NCBI RefSeq assembly: GCF_003202035.1
Contig: NZ_QJKC01000002.1
Location: forward strand, 62,001-126,000
Source: Aquitalea magnusonii
GTDB taxonomy: Bacteria > Pseudomonadota > Gammaproteobacteria > Burkholderiales > Chromobacteriaceae
Length of the DNA stretch: 64,000 bases
Reading direction: 5' to 3'
Shown: one piece after another, positions 37,294 to 45,950 of the stretch
Position numbering within the stretch: the stretch's first letter is position 1
Layout of the letters: every line of letters begins with the position of its first letter
Notes under the pieces: model-generated
Told to the model about the DNA's origin: nothing
Seen by the model: the letters and a program-made list of their open reading frames with translations, nothing else
Databases searched by the model: none
Translations under genes and position numbers: made by a program

Positions 37294-37887
37294 ATGGCCA
37301 TCCTCCAGCGCAGTTGCCTGCTGCTTGGTGTCAGCCTGCTCTCGGCCTGCACCACCATGGCAGACAGACTGCAGGGCAGCATCACCCCTCCCCCCGGCTA
37401 TGGCTATGCCATCGTATCGCTCACCGCACGCGCATTTGACCAGGATTCGGCCAATACCGGCATGCACATCGTCGACAGCCAGGGCCAGACCGTGGCCCAT
37501 GGCCGCGCCAGCATGAATACCGATACGGTATTCGGCGAGGAAGGCATGAGTCCGGTCGATGGCCGGCTGCAGTTGTTTGCCTTGCCACCCGGTCATTACC
37601 AGGTGGCGGATGCCTGGGGCAACTGGATAGAGGAATCCGGCTGGGGCAGCCAGTGGCGTTCGGTCAGCATGCCTATCCATGCCGGTTTCGACATCAGTGC
37701 CGGTAGCAGTGTCTATCTGGGAGAGGTGTTTCTGGACTTGTCGATGCGTCCGGAACTGAAGCTGAGCAATCAGCAGAAGCGTGACTTCGGCCATATGCGC
37801 CGGGTATGGAAGGTGCAGGATCTGAGCCATGTGGAAATCCGGCCCTTGCAACTGCCCGCTGCCAGCTCCGGCAGCAGCGCGCCCTGA
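37294..37887 (+). CDS. Putative lipoprotein of unknown function
   Basis: A 197-residue protein with a lipoprotein signal (SCLLLGVSLLSAC, cysteine at about residue 19). The mature part looks like a beta-sandwich (PPGYGYAIVSLTARAFD, LPPGHYQVADAWG, VYLGEVFLDLSM), reminiscent of carboxypeptidase-regulatory-like folds. The ATG at 37294 has AAGGAG 9 bp upstream. It is convergent with an HD-GYP gene. I recognise no family with confidence. Confidence 0.75.
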   Translation: MAILQRSCLLLGVSLLSACTTMADRLQGSITPPPGYGYAIVSLTARAFDQDSANTGMHIVDSQGQTVAHGRASMNTDTVFGEEGMSPVDGRLQLFALPPGHYQVADAWGNWIEESGWGSQWRSVSMPIHAGFDISAGSSVYLGEVFLDLSMRPELKLSNQQKRDFGHMRRVWKVQDLSHVEIRPLQLPAASSGSSAP

Positions 37888-37896
37888 GCTCGCCGA

Positions 37897-39045
37897 TCAG
37901 CCCAGTCGCGAAGTCCACAAGCGGGTCAGGTAGGCCGGCTTGACAGCCGCACTGGCGGCAGCCACGGCCTCGACCACCCGATAAGCCGGCTGGCGGGTGT
38001 CACGCAACAGCACATCGGCGTAGGGCGGGCCATCCAGCTTGCGCAAGGCCGCCACCCGCGGCTGGTTCGCCTTGTCGCCACTATGGGTGACCACGGCAAT
38101 TTCATTATTGGCCAGCCGCACGAAGCTGCCTGGCGGATAAATACCCATTTCCTTGATCAGCAAGGACACCAGTGCAGGCGCAAACGGCCCCAGCTCGCCG
38201 CGAAACAGGCTGGCCATCACCTGCGAGGGCAGTACGCCATCCTGCTGCAAGTGCTCGCACAGACTGTCCACCAAGGCCAGCAAGCGGGCATCCGGATGGA
38301 TCTCCTCGCCGCGCAAGCCGGCCGGATAGCCCTGGCCATCATCCTGTTCGTGATGGGTCTGCACCAGCAGGTGCCAGTGCTCATCCACCACCCCGGCTTC
38401 GCGCAGAATCGCCGAACTCATCACCGGGTGGGCATACATTTCATCCTGCTGGTTCAGCGTCATGGCCTGCCTTTGCACCCCCAGCTGGTTTAACAGCTGG
38501 CTGATGGCCACATTCATCGACAAGCCGGCACAGACCAGGCTGTGCAGCCGCGATGGTTCCAGCCCCTGTCGCCGCCCCAGGAGTGCCAGCAGCGTGGCCA
38601 CCTTCAGGCTATGCGAGCGGACCGGCACCAGAAACAACGAGGCCAGCATGCCATCGCGAAAGCGCTGGGTCAGCAACAGCAGCTCTTCGGCCATTTCCTC
38701 CAGCCGTCCGGCCAGTCCCGGCACGGCCAGGCCATGCAGGAGCAAGGCTTCCAGCCGGCCCGCCATGAAGCCGACTTCCACCAGCGGATTCTTGGGAACC
38801 GTGCTGGCCGCTTCACGTTCCCGCTGTGCCGCGCGATCCAGCCGTTCGCGCTCCAGCCTGACCGCTACCTCTTCCGCATCACCGTGCGCCACATCCATCA
38901 GCCGTTCGCGCTGCTCGGGCGTTAGGACATAATGACCTTTTTTCAGCAGCAGAAAGCCGTTTTTGGCGTATACATCTACGGTAAGCTGCTCTCCCACGCG
39001 CAGAAAACGGCCGGGAAGCTTGATCTTGGATGGCGGCTGGGACAT
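37897..39045 (-). CDS. HD-GYP-type protein with degenerate HD site
   Basis: A 382-residue protein. Residues 10-75 form a DUF3391-like N-terminal region (GRFLRVGEQLTVDVYAKNG, FLLLKKGHYVLTPEQRERL). The rest has the HD-GYP outline: HSLKVATLLALLG, and HHEQDDGQGYPAGLRGEEI with an intact GYP (239-241). However, the defining His-Asp pair is missing; that position reads CAGLSMNVAIS (about 172-182). It is likely inactive as a phosphodiesterase and may bind cyclic di-GMP or interact with GGDEF proteins. The metal-ligand histidines 231-232 remain. Confidence 0.82.
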   Translation of the reverse strand: MSQPPSKIKLPGRFLRVGEQLTVDVYAKNGFLLLKKGHYVLTPEQRERLMDVAHGDAEEVAVRLERERLDRAAQREREAASTVPKNPLVEVGFMAGRLEALLLHGLAVPGLAGRLEEMAEELLLLTQRFRDGMLASLFLVPVRSHSLKVATLLALLGRRQGLEPSRLHSLVCAGLSMNVAISQLLNQLGVQRQAMTLNQQDEMYAHPVMSSAILREAGVVDEHWHLLVQTHHEQDDGQGYPAGLRGEEIHPDARLLALVDSLCEHLQQDGVLPSQVMASLFRGELGPFAPALVSLLIKEMGIYPPGSFVRLANNEIAVVTHSGDKANQPRVAALRKLDGPPYADVLLRDTRQPAYRVVEAVAAASAAVKPAYLTRLWTSRLG

Positions 39046-39210
39046 GGCAGAGAGTGGGAACCGGATCTAGATTGCAGTTTAATCAAACAACGCCCTTGAT
39101 GCCGACAAACCATGACACAGGCGGACACTGGAGCGGCATTGTCGCCAAGCCCGCAGCAAACCACAAGTCCTGACTGCCGCAGTGGGCAGGACACACCGGA
39201 GCAAACCCGC

Positions 39211-40071
39211 ATGGATACATTCAACCCGCCGCGCCGCGCTTTCATTCAGGGCGCACTGGCCACCGGTTTCGCCCTGGCCGTGCAACCCGTGACGGCCGGC
39301 AGCATCGCCACCGACAGCCGGGCCCTGGACAGCGGCCTGGCCGGCATTCCGCTGGACGATGGCATTCTCCCCGTTTATTTCGCCCGCCCCACTGCCCGCA
39401 GCAGTCTGCCGATCGTGCTGGTGGTGCAGGAAATTTTCGGTGTGCACGAACACATTCGCGATATCTGTCGCCGCCTGGCCAAGCTGGGTTATCTGGCGGT
39501 GGCACCCGAGCTGTATTTCCGCCAGGGCAATCCTGCCGCCAGCCCCGACATTGCCAGCATCATCAAGGACATCGTCAGCAAGGTGCCGGATGCGCAGGTG
39601 ATGCAGGATCTCGACGCCACCCTGGGCTGGGCTGCCGCCCATGGCGGCGATGCCAGCCGCGCTGCCATCACCGGTTTTTGCTGGGGCGGGCGCATCTGCT
39701 GGCTGTATGCCAGTCACCATCCGCAGCTGAAAGCCGGCATCGCCTGGTATGGCAAGCTGGAAGGCGCCCACGACGCACTGACGCCAACCCAGCCGGTCGA
39801 TGTGGCAGCCAGCCTGAGCGTACCCATACTGGGCCTGTACGGCGGCCAGGACAGCAGCATTCCCCAGGACAGCGTTGAGCGCATGCGGCAAGCCTTGCAG
39901 CAAGGGCAGAGCGGCTCGCAAATCGTGGTCTATCCCACCGCTGGCCATGCCTTCAACGCCGATTACCGCCCCTCCTACCAGGTGGCCGCGGCACAGGATG
40001 GCTGGCAGCGCTTGCAGGCGTGGCTGGACAGCCATGGCATGCAGGCCAGCAAGGCCGCCGATACCGACTAG
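39211..40071 (+). CDS. Dienelactone-hydrolase family protein, Tat-exported
   Basis: A 286-residue alpha/beta hydrolase. A twin-arginine signal is at the N terminus (PPRRAFIQGALATGFALA). The dienelactone hydrolase triad is visible: nucleophile Cys157 in GFCWGG, Glu74 in VVQEIFG and a histidine in AGHAFNAD. The start at 39211 has a CGGAG box and puts the RR motif at residues 8-9; the longer start at 39112 is less likely. The protein should act in the periplasm on an unknown lactone or ester. Its stop overlaps the next gene by 4 bp. Confidence 0.85.
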   Translation: MDTFNPPRRAFIQGALATGFALAVQPVTAGSIATDSRALDSGLAGIPLDDGILPVYFARPTARSSLPIVLVVQEIFGVHEHIRDICRRLAKLGYLAVAPELYFRQGNPAASPDIASIIKDIVSKVPDAQVMQDLDATLGWAAAHGGDASRAAITGFCWGGRICWLYASHHPQLKAGIAWYGKLEGAHDALTPTQPVDVAASLSVPILGLYGGQDSSIPQDSVERMRQALQQGQSGSQIVVYPTAGHAFNADYRPSYQVAAAQDGWQRLQAWLDSHGMQASKAADTD

Positions 40072-41168
40072 GCGGGAGACTGCTCCAGCATGCGGCGAAT
40101 GACCTGATTGAACGGATCAAGCCAGGCGCGCTCGAACTGGTCGTCCGCCGCATTCAGCTCCGCTGCCGCCCGCAGCATGGAGCGACGCTGCCCGCGATGG
40201 GCATGCTTGAGCATCACCGCCTCGAAGGCATCCACCAGGGCCAGAATGCGCGCACCCTGGCTGATTTCACCACTGGCCAGGCCGTAAGGATACCCTTCGC
40301 CATCCGGTGTTTCGTGGTGTTGCAACACCATCAGCGCCGCCTCTTCCCAACCCGGCATGCGCCCCAGCAAACCGGCCACCCAAGCCGGGTGCAAGGCCAT
40401 CAGCCGGCGCTCGTTGTCATTGATTTGCCCCAGTTTCAGCCAGACGGACTCCGGCAGGAACATCATGCCGACATCGTGCATATACACTGCGGCCTCCAGT
40501 TGCTCGGCGTCCACCCAGCCACCGGCCTGCCGATTCAGCTCCAGTGCCAGCTTGAGATTGCGCTCGGTACGGCCGAGAAATTCCGGCATGCGCTGCTCCA
40601 GCTGCAAGGCCAGGGTGCGAAACAGCAGCATGTCCTGCTGACGCGACTGCACCACCGACTTGGCACCTGTGGCCACGGCTGGTGCTTCACTCTTGCCCTG
40701 CACGCCCACCATGGCCGCCACCAGCCGCGAACAGGTCGCCAGCACCGAAGGCAGTGGCAGGCTTTCCAGCGAGCGCAGGGCATCCAGCAGCGTATGCATC
40801 TGCACCTCATCCACCGGGCGCGCTCCGGCGATCTGCGCCATGACCAGCTCGATGCGGTCCAGCACCAGCATCAGCACGTCGCCCATCACCTCCTGATATA
40901 ACAGCTCGCCACTGCGCAGCCGGGCCAGCAAGCCTTCCAGCGCATGGGCAAAAGGCACCACGAACATCACCCGGCACAGCCCGGCATCGCCCTTGATGGT
41001 ATGGATCAGACGGAACAGATCGCCCACCAGCTCGGGCGAGGACGGGTTCTGCCCCAGCTGTGAAGCCAGTTTCTCGATTTGCGGTGCATAGTCGGACAGC
41101 ACGTCGCGAAAGTCCTGAAAGCCTTCCGCGTCTTCCCGCACAAACTGCAGTTGCACTTCATCGCTCAT
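40068..41168 (-). CDS. Hpt domain fused to an HD-GYP phosphodiesterase domain
   Basis: A 366-residue protein. The N-terminal helical bundle has a histidine phosphotransfer site (FRLIHTIKGDAGL, His56). A linker follows and then an HD-GYP domain with the intact His-Asp pair (YMHDVGM, 231-232), HHETPDGEGYPYG and ARILALVDAFEA. The layout implies that phosphorelay input from a hybrid kinase or chemotaxis CheA controls cyclic di-GMP hydrolysis. The dual-receiver protein encoded at 33010 is one possible partner, but this is only inference. The ATG is at 41168. Confidence 0.85.
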   Translation of the reverse strand: MSDEVQLQFVREDAEGFQDFRDVLSDYAPQIEKLASQLGQNPSSPELVGDLFRLIHTIKGDAGLCRVMFVVPFAHALEGLLARLRSGELLYQEVMGDVLMLVLDRIELVMAQIAGARPVDEVQMHTLLDALRSLESLPLPSVLATCSRLVAAMVGVQGKSEAPAVATGAKSVVQSRQQDMLLFRTLALQLEQRMPEFLGRTERNLKLALELNRQAGGWVDAEQLEAAVYMHDVGMMFLPESVWLKLGQINDNERRLMALHPAWVAGLLGRMPGWEEAALMVLQHHETPDGEGYPYGLASGEISQGARILALVDAFEAVMLKHAHRGQRRSMLRAAAELNAADDQFERAWLDPFNQVIRRMLEQSPA

Positions 41169-41307
41169 GACATGCTCACATGGTGGCCTGATGTCATTGC
41201 ACTATAAATCATCAGACAGCCGCCAGCGGACACAATCCGTCCCCGCAAGCCAAAACCACAGGCGTATGATGAGCCCCCCCAGCTCATTCTTTGCCGGAGT
41301 CGCTACC

Positions 41308-41934
41308 GTGAACCCCTCTTTTGCCGTATTGCAAAAACAGATCGACTTCATTCTGGAAGTCGACAAACTCAAATCCGTGCTGCGCAAGACCAAGCCGCTT
41401 GGGCTGGAACGCTATGAGAATTCGGCCGAACACAGCTGGCAGGCCGCGCTGCTGGCGCTAAGCATGGCGCAGCATGCGCCGGTGCCACTGGATATCGACA
41501 AGGTGATACGCATGCTGCTGATTCACGATCTTGGCGAAATCGACACCGGTGATGTCATCGTCTACGCCGAAACCGACAGCGCGGCACGCGAAGCAGAAGA
41601 GCTGGCTGCCATCCGCCGCATCTGCGGCCTGCTGCCGCCAGAGCAGGCTGACGGACTGGTGGCGCTGTGGCAGGAATTTGAAGCCCGCCAGAGCGCCGAG
41701 GCCCGCTTCGCCCGTGCGATGGACCGGCTGATGCCCATTTTGCTCAACCTTAGTCGCCAGGGCCAAAGCTGGCGTGAAAACGGCATCAGCAAGCAGCAGG
41801 TGCTGGCCATGGCCGTCAGCAAGGTCAGCGATGGCTGCCCGCTGGCCGGGCAATGGTTGTTACACGCACTGGATGCAGCGGAACAGCAGGGTTTCTTTGC
41901 CGCGGCCGCGACTGCCGACCAGCAGAAACCATAA
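41308..41934 (+). CDS. HD-domain hydrolase, YfbR-like 5'-nucleotidase family
   Basis: A 208-residue protein with the HD_3 pattern seen in YfbR: LGLERYENSAEHSWQAALLA, LLIHDLGEIDTGDVI and a downstream Asp in RAMDRLMPILLN. It probably removes phosphate from deoxyribonucleoside monophosphates or related nucleotides, but the exact substrate is not fixed. Translation starts at GTG (41308) behind CCGGAG; a TATGAT -10 box at 41264-41269 sets the transcript start upstream, so in-frame ATGs further up are in untranscribed or untranslated sequence. Confidence 0.82.
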   Translation: MNPSFAVLQKQIDFILEVDKLKSVLRKTKPLGLERYENSAEHSWQAALLALSMAQHAPVPLDIDKVIRMLLIHDLGEIDTGDVIVYAETDSAAREAEELAAIRRICGLLPPEQADGLVALWQEFEARQSAEARFARAMDRLMPILLNLSRQGQSWRENGISKQQVLAMAVSKVSDGCPLAGQWLLHALDAAEQQGFFAAAATADQQKP

Positions 41935-42151
41935 TCAATACAATGTTTTTTGCCAGGTATGATCACAAACCGCCGGCATTGCCCGCAGAAAATACTTGCC
42001 AACATTCGCAACAATGGGCAGTATGCCTGCCTGCAGGATGCTCAAGTTGTGGATGTGTAGTTGTCGTAGTGGCATTTAGTCCGTACCTCAGTCGCCATTT
42101 CCCTTGAACTTCATGCGTTTTATCAACTTGCTCGTTTTGAGGATAAACAAA

Positions 42152-42355
42152 ATGGCAACCGGTACCGTTAAGTGGTTCAACGACTCCAAAGGTTTTGGCT
42201 TCATCACTCCGGATGAAGGTGGCGATGACGTATTCGCTCACTTCTCCCAAATCAATGCTAAAGGCTTCCGCACCCTGGCTGAAAACCAGCGCGTAAGCTT
42301 CGACATCGTTGATGGCCCGAAGGGCAAACAGGCCTCCAACATCCAGCCGCTGTAA
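42152..42355 (+). CDS. cspA: Cold-shock protein, CspA family
   Basis: A 67-residue single-strand nucleic-acid-binding protein with RNP1 (SKGFGFITP) and RNP2 (DVFAHFSQI). It melts RNA structures at low temperature or in general growth. The ATG at 42152 has TGAGGA 8 bp upstream, and an AT-rich leader of up to 200 bp precedes it, typical of csp genes whose mRNA leader regulates translation. A strong terminator follows. Confidence 0.93.
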   Translation: MATGTVKWFNDSKGFGFITPDEGGDDVFAHFSQINAKGFRTLAENQRVSFDIVDGPKGKQASNIQPL

Positions 42356-42381
42356 TCTTCTTAAAGATTACTCGCTGATGA

Positions 42382-42408
42382 AAACCCGGACTTGTCCGGG
42401 TTTTTTTG
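42382..42408 (+). terminator. Terminator of cspA
   Basis: AACCCGGAC and GTCCGGGTT enclose TT and are followed by TTTTTTGTTTT. Confidence 0.85.
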
Positions 42409-42492
42409 TTTTAGCGCGCCAGACATGGCGTGCACTGCCGTGTCGCATGCCTTAACATTCACTCCCATCCCGTCATTCCAGAGTCAGTCCCC

Positions 42493-43047
42493 ATGCAAAC
42501 GCCCACCCACGACGAAGCCATCGCCAGCACGCGCGAATGGCTGGAAAAAGCCGTCATCGGCCTCAACCTCTGCCCTTTTGCCAAATCGGTTTATGTCAAG
42601 AACCAGGTCCGCTTCGTGGTCAGCGATGCCACCGAGCCGGCCCAGCTGGCCGAAGAGCTGGCCAAGGAACTGCGTCTGCTGGCTGACAGCAGCCCGGAAG
42701 AAATCGACACCACGCTGCTGATTCATCCCTATGTGCTGCAGCGTTTTCTGGATTTCAACGAATTCCAGGACATCGCCGACGCCATCGTGGAAGAACTGGA
42801 ATTGGACGGCGTACTGCAGGTGGCCAGCTTCCACCCCAAATTCCAGTTTGGCGGCACCGGCGTCAATGACATCGGCAATTACACCAACCGCTCACCCTGG
42901 CCCACCCAGCACCTGATCCGTGAAGCCAGCATCGACCGCGCCGTAGAGGCATTCCCCGAAGCGGAAGCCATTTTCGAGCGCAATATCGACACCGTCACCA
43001 AGCTGGGCGTCGAAGGCTGGCAGGCCCTGTTCGCCCCCAAGCACTGA
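42493..43047 (+). CDS. DUF1415 family protein
   Basis: A 184-residue cytoplasmic protein of unknown function. The DUF1415 signature is clear: TREWLEKAVIGLNLCPFAKS, TTLLIHPYVLQRFLDFNEF, VASFHPKFQFGG and NRSPWPTQHLIREASIDRA. A conserved Cys and His residues suggest metal or redox chemistry, but the reaction is not established. The ATG at 42493 starts a product of family length; upstream reading frame has no support. Confidence 0.88.
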   Translation: MQTPTHDEAIASTREWLEKAVIGLNLCPFAKSVYVKNQVRFVVSDATEPAQLAEELAKELRLLADSSPEEIDTTLLIHPYVLQRFLDFNEFQDIADAIVEELELDGVLQVASFHPKFQFGGTGVNDIGNYTNRSPWPTQHLIREASIDRAVEAFPEAEAIFERNIDTVTKLGVEGWQALFAPKH

Positions 43048-43127
43048 CGCCCGGCCACCAGGCCTTATTGCTCAAGCGCCAGCCACAGGGTACAACACAA
43101 GCCATCCCCCCTCTTTGCGAGGTCACC

Positions 43128-43883
43128 ATGAAGATGTTGCGTTGTGCCCTGTCACTGCTGGCCTGCCTGCTGCTGACACATTGCAGCAGTACGCCGGTGC
43201 GCAAACCGGTACAGGGCGACAGCTTCAGCTCTGCCGAGCTGGGACAAAGCGCCGCCAACCGCATTGCCAATCTGGCGATGCGTGACAATCTGCTCAGCCT
43301 GCAAACCCTGCTGGACAAGCTCTATCGCCGCAATCCAGCCCAATGGCAAAAAAGCGGTGCCGCCAGCCGCGATGCCGCCATTGCTCAGGTCATGGCGGCC
43401 ATCCGCAACAACGGCAAGCTAGCCGCGCTGGGTCAGGTTCGCTCGACAGCAGCGCTGACCACGGCCTTCGACCCGCAATTCAGCGGGGATCGCGCCGGCA
43501 CGCTGATTTATGGCCTGGGCAGCATGCTGGTTGACGTCTACGGTGGCCGCACCGAACTCTACCTGGTACACGGGCTGGACGCGCAACAGCTGGCAAATGC
43601 CGCCTACAATGTCGAAGTTGCCTCCTGGCTGCTGGGTCGCCGCCAGAATGCCGACGGCAGCCCCCTGCTGCTGGCCAATGAAATCAACAGCCAGCAACGC
43701 AATCTTTCCTTCGAACGTGAAATGGGCAAAATCATGGCGCGACTGGAACTCCTGGCCGAACTGTCCGATGAGAAGCTACGGCGCAGCGCCATCGACTTTG
43801 GTCAGTCGCTGGTCGCCGGCCCCTTCCTGCAATTCCTGCCGGTATCGGCCGTCAGCAGCGCCATTCCGGCAGCCACGCACTGA
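43128..43883 (+). CDS. Putative lipoprotein, 251 residues, unknown function
   Basis: A lipoprotein signal is present (MKMLRCALSLLACLLLTHC, lipobox LLTHC). The mature protein is helical (LAMRDNLLSLQTLLDKLYRR, AAYNVEVASWLLGRR) and contains a conserved-looking LIYGLGSMLVDVYGGRTELY stretch. The start at 43128 has GCGAGG 6 bp upstream. I do not recognise the family; no catalytic motif is seen. It follows the DUF1415 gene by 80 bp. Confidence 0.75.
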   Translation: MKMLRCALSLLACLLLTHCSSTPVRKPVQGDSFSSAELGQSAANRIANLAMRDNLLSLQTLLDKLYRRNPAQWQKSGAASRDAAIAQVMAAIRNNGKLAALGQVRSTAALTTAFDPQFSGDRAGTLIYGLGSMLVDVYGGRTELYLVHGLDAQQLANAAYNVEVASWLLGRRQNADGSPLLLANEINSQQRNLSFEREMGKIMARLELLAELSDEKLRRSAIDFGQSLVAGPFLQFLPVSAVSSAIPAATH

Positions 43884-43903
43884 GCCGGCAGAGCCCGCGC
43901 CAT

Positions 43904-43930
43904 GAAAAAACCGCCGGACAAGGCCGGCGG
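43904..43930 (-). terminator. Terminator of the acyltransferase gene
   Basis: CCGCCGG (43911-43917) pairs with CCGGCGG (43924-43930), and six T follow on the reverse strand, 24 bp beyond the stop. Confidence 0.8.
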
Positions 43931-43953
43931 GTGTGATGGCGACGCGATGGCGA

Positions 43954-44541
43954 TCAGTGCTGATCGGGGTACTTGCCTACCTTGTCGCGATAAAAATCCT
44001 GAATGAGCGGCATATCCGCAGCGATATCCCCGGTGGGGTGAAATACCGGACCAAAGCCGCACACCTTGCGCGCATAATCCATATAAGCCAGCACAATCGG
44101 CAGCTGCGCACCCCAGGCAATATGATAAAAGCCGGTTTTCCATTCCTTCACCCGCTGACGGGTACCTTCTGGCGGAATGGCCACCACCAGCCGCTCCGAC
44201 TGCTGATAAACCGTAACCATCTGCTGCACCAGCGAGTTGCTGCGGCTACGCATGACCGGGATGCCACCCAGCCAGCGCATCACCGGCCCCAGCGGCCCCC
44301 AGAACAAGGTGTGCTTGCCCATCCAGTACAGCTTGGCGCGCAAGGCAAAACACACGCCCAGCGTCAGCGGGAAATCCCAGTTACTGGTGTGTGGTGCCGC
44401 GATCAATACGTATTTGGGCAGATCGGGAAAACTGCCTTCAATGCGCCAGCCGCGCAGGCGCAATAGCATGATGGACAGAGCGCGCATGAAGTCGCGCAGC
44501 AGCGGAGTATCGAAAATGGTGTAGTGCATGGAGTCCGGCAT
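43954..44541 (-). CDS. 1-acyl-sn-glycerol-3-phosphate acyltransferase-like protein
   Basis: A 195-residue PlsC-fold acyltransferase. The catalytic HX4D motif is APHTSNWDFP (His51, Asp56) and the phosphate-binding block is VAIPPEGTRQRV. The protein is smaller than PlsC and resembles the group of short glycerol-acyltransferases found next to unrelated genes. It probably transfers acyl groups in the inner membrane leaflet. Starts at 44541 and 44529 are both possible; the longer frame to 44634 is unlikely. Confidence 0.83.
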   Translation of the reverse strand: MPDSMHYTIFDTPLLRDFMRALSIMLLRLRGWRIEGSFPDLPKYVLIAAPHTSNWDFPLTLGVCFALRAKLYWMGKHTLFWGPLGPVMRWLGGIPVMRSRSNSLVQQMVTVYQQSERLVVAIPPEGTRQRVKEWKTGFYHIAWGAQLPIVLAYMDYARKVCGFGPVFHPTGDIAADMPLIQDFYRDKVGKYPDQH

Positions 44542-44690
44542 GAGGGCAGGACCCGCGCGACGGACGGCGGACAGCCCTCCGGTCAGAGGCCTGCCTTGAC
44601 GATGGAAAAGGCGGACTGTACCGGATATGGCCATGCGGGTAAATCACAATCATGCCGCCGGCCGGCCTGCTGGCCGCCAGCGGCTGTCGA

Positions 44691-44960
44691 CTAGGCGCGC
44701 TGCAAGATTTCTTTCAGGTCTTTTTGCACGTCCCAGAAGGTGACATCAGCATCGTAAACGCCCAGGCAAGTGGGCTTGGCCAGATAGCGCTGGGCATTGC
44801 GGCTATCCATGGAGCAGAACAGCAGACGCTCCTTTTCCCAGATCACGATGCACTGACCCTTTTTGGACAGACGGTCGATCAGGGTGCTGATCTGCTCGCT
44901 GATAACCCGGGCCGAGAGGTTTGCGCCATATTTGCCGGCTTTGGAAAATTCATTTTTCAT
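44691..44960 (-). CDS. Hypothetical protein, 89 residues
   Basis: I recognise no family. The protein alternates charged and hydrophobic residues (VISEQISTLIDRLSKKGQ, CIVIWEKERLLFCSMD) and ends with an acidic-basic helix (VTFWDVQKDLKEIL). It has an alpha/beta look and no signal. An in-frame TTG start at 44972 would add four residues. It is monocistronic, between a divergent acyltransferase-side region and pflA. Codon use is native-looking. Confidence 0.6.
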   Translation of the reverse strand: MKNEFSKAGKYGANLSARVISEQISTLIDRLSKKGQCIVIWEKERLLFCSMDSRNAQRYLAKPTCLGVYDADVTFWDVQKDLKEILQRA

Positions 44961-45099
44961 CACTTCGGACAATCTTTTCTGGGTTGGTCAATGACTCACC
45001 CGTCGTATTATCCGCAGTGGTAAAACAATACCTATCAGACGTTTCGGAAAGATAGCCTGCGACTTTAAAACCTCGCCCTGGCTACGTCTGCCGGCGATT

Positions 45100-45870
45100 T
45101 CAGCACACGGTCAGTCCGCGGGCGGCAAACAAGGCCCGCGCCGCGGCGACTGCCGCCGCATCCGGCGTGGGCGTATCTGCCAGCGGATAAGCCATGCCCA
45201 GTGCCGCCCACTTTGCCGCGCCCATCTGGTGAAAAGGCAGCACTTCCACCCGCTGCACAATACTGCCCAGCCCTGCCACATAATCAGCCAGACGGCTGAT
45301 GTCGTCGGCACCATCCGTCAGCCCCGGCACCAGCACATAGCGTAGCCAGACGGGCTTGCCAAGGCGCTGCAAACGCTGGGCAAAGTCCAGTGTCGGCTGC
45401 AGCGGCTGGCCGGTAATCAACTGGTAGCGTGCCGGATCGCTGTGCTTGATGTCCAGCAACACCAGGTCCACCGCTGCAAGCCAGTCGTCACTGATGCCGG
45501 CATGCAGAAAGCCCTGGGTGTCCAGCGCAGTATGCAGGCCATAACGCTGCTTGATGGCCCGCAACAGCGCACCGACAAACTCCGGCTGCATCAGAGGCTC
45601 GCCACCGGAGATGGTGACGCCGCCGGCAAACTTGAGAAAGCCGGCATAGGGGGCCAGCTCGTCCAGCGCCTCATCCAGCGTCAACTGACGCCCGGCGTGC
45701 AGCTTCCAGGTGTCCGGGTTGTGGCAGTACTGGCAGCGGAACTGGCAGCCGGACATGAAAAAGACAAAACGCATGCCTGGGCCGTCGACACCGGCACCGC
45801 TCTCGGTGGAATGCAGGTAGCCGGTGGGCTGCCCTGCGGCAAGCGGCATCTGCACGCTGTGCTGCAACAT
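45100..45870 (-). CDS. pflA: Pyruvate formate-lyase activating enzyme
   Basis: A 256-residue radical SAM enzyme that installs the glycyl radical on PflB. The cluster motif CQFRCQYC and the downstream GGVTISGGEPLMQPEF are intact, and the length is right. The ATG at 45870 has AGGAG 8 bp upstream. It follows pflB on the same strand but behind a strong terminator-like hairpin, so its expression relative to pflB is likely attenuated. Confidence 0.95.
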   Translation of the reverse strand: MLQHSVQMPLAAGQPTGYLHSTESGAGVDGPGMRFVFFMSGCQFRCQYCHNPDTWKLHAGRQLTLDEALDELAPYAGFLKFAGGVTISGGEPLMQPEFVGALLRAIKQRYGLHTALDTQGFLHAGISDDWLAAVDLVLLDIKHSDPARYQLITGQPLQPTLDFAQRLQRLGKPVWLRYVLVPGLTDGADDISRLADYVAGLGSIVQRVEVLPFHQMGAAKWAALGMAYPLADTPTPDAAAVAAARALFAARGLTVC

Positions 45871-45885
45871 GAATCACTCCTGACG

Positions 45886-45920
45886 AAAAACCCGCCCACC
45901 AGCCAGGGCTGGTGAGCGGG
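45886..45920 (-). terminator. Terminator-like hairpin between pflB and pflA
   Basis: CCCGC-CACCAGCC pairs with GGCTGGTG-GCGGG, one bulge on each arm, followed on the reverse strand by TTTTT. It sits 31 bp past the pflB stop and 15 bp before the pflA ATG. Confidence 0.75.
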
Positions 45921-45950
45921 CCATACCACCGCGGGTGGCCTGATAGCCGA

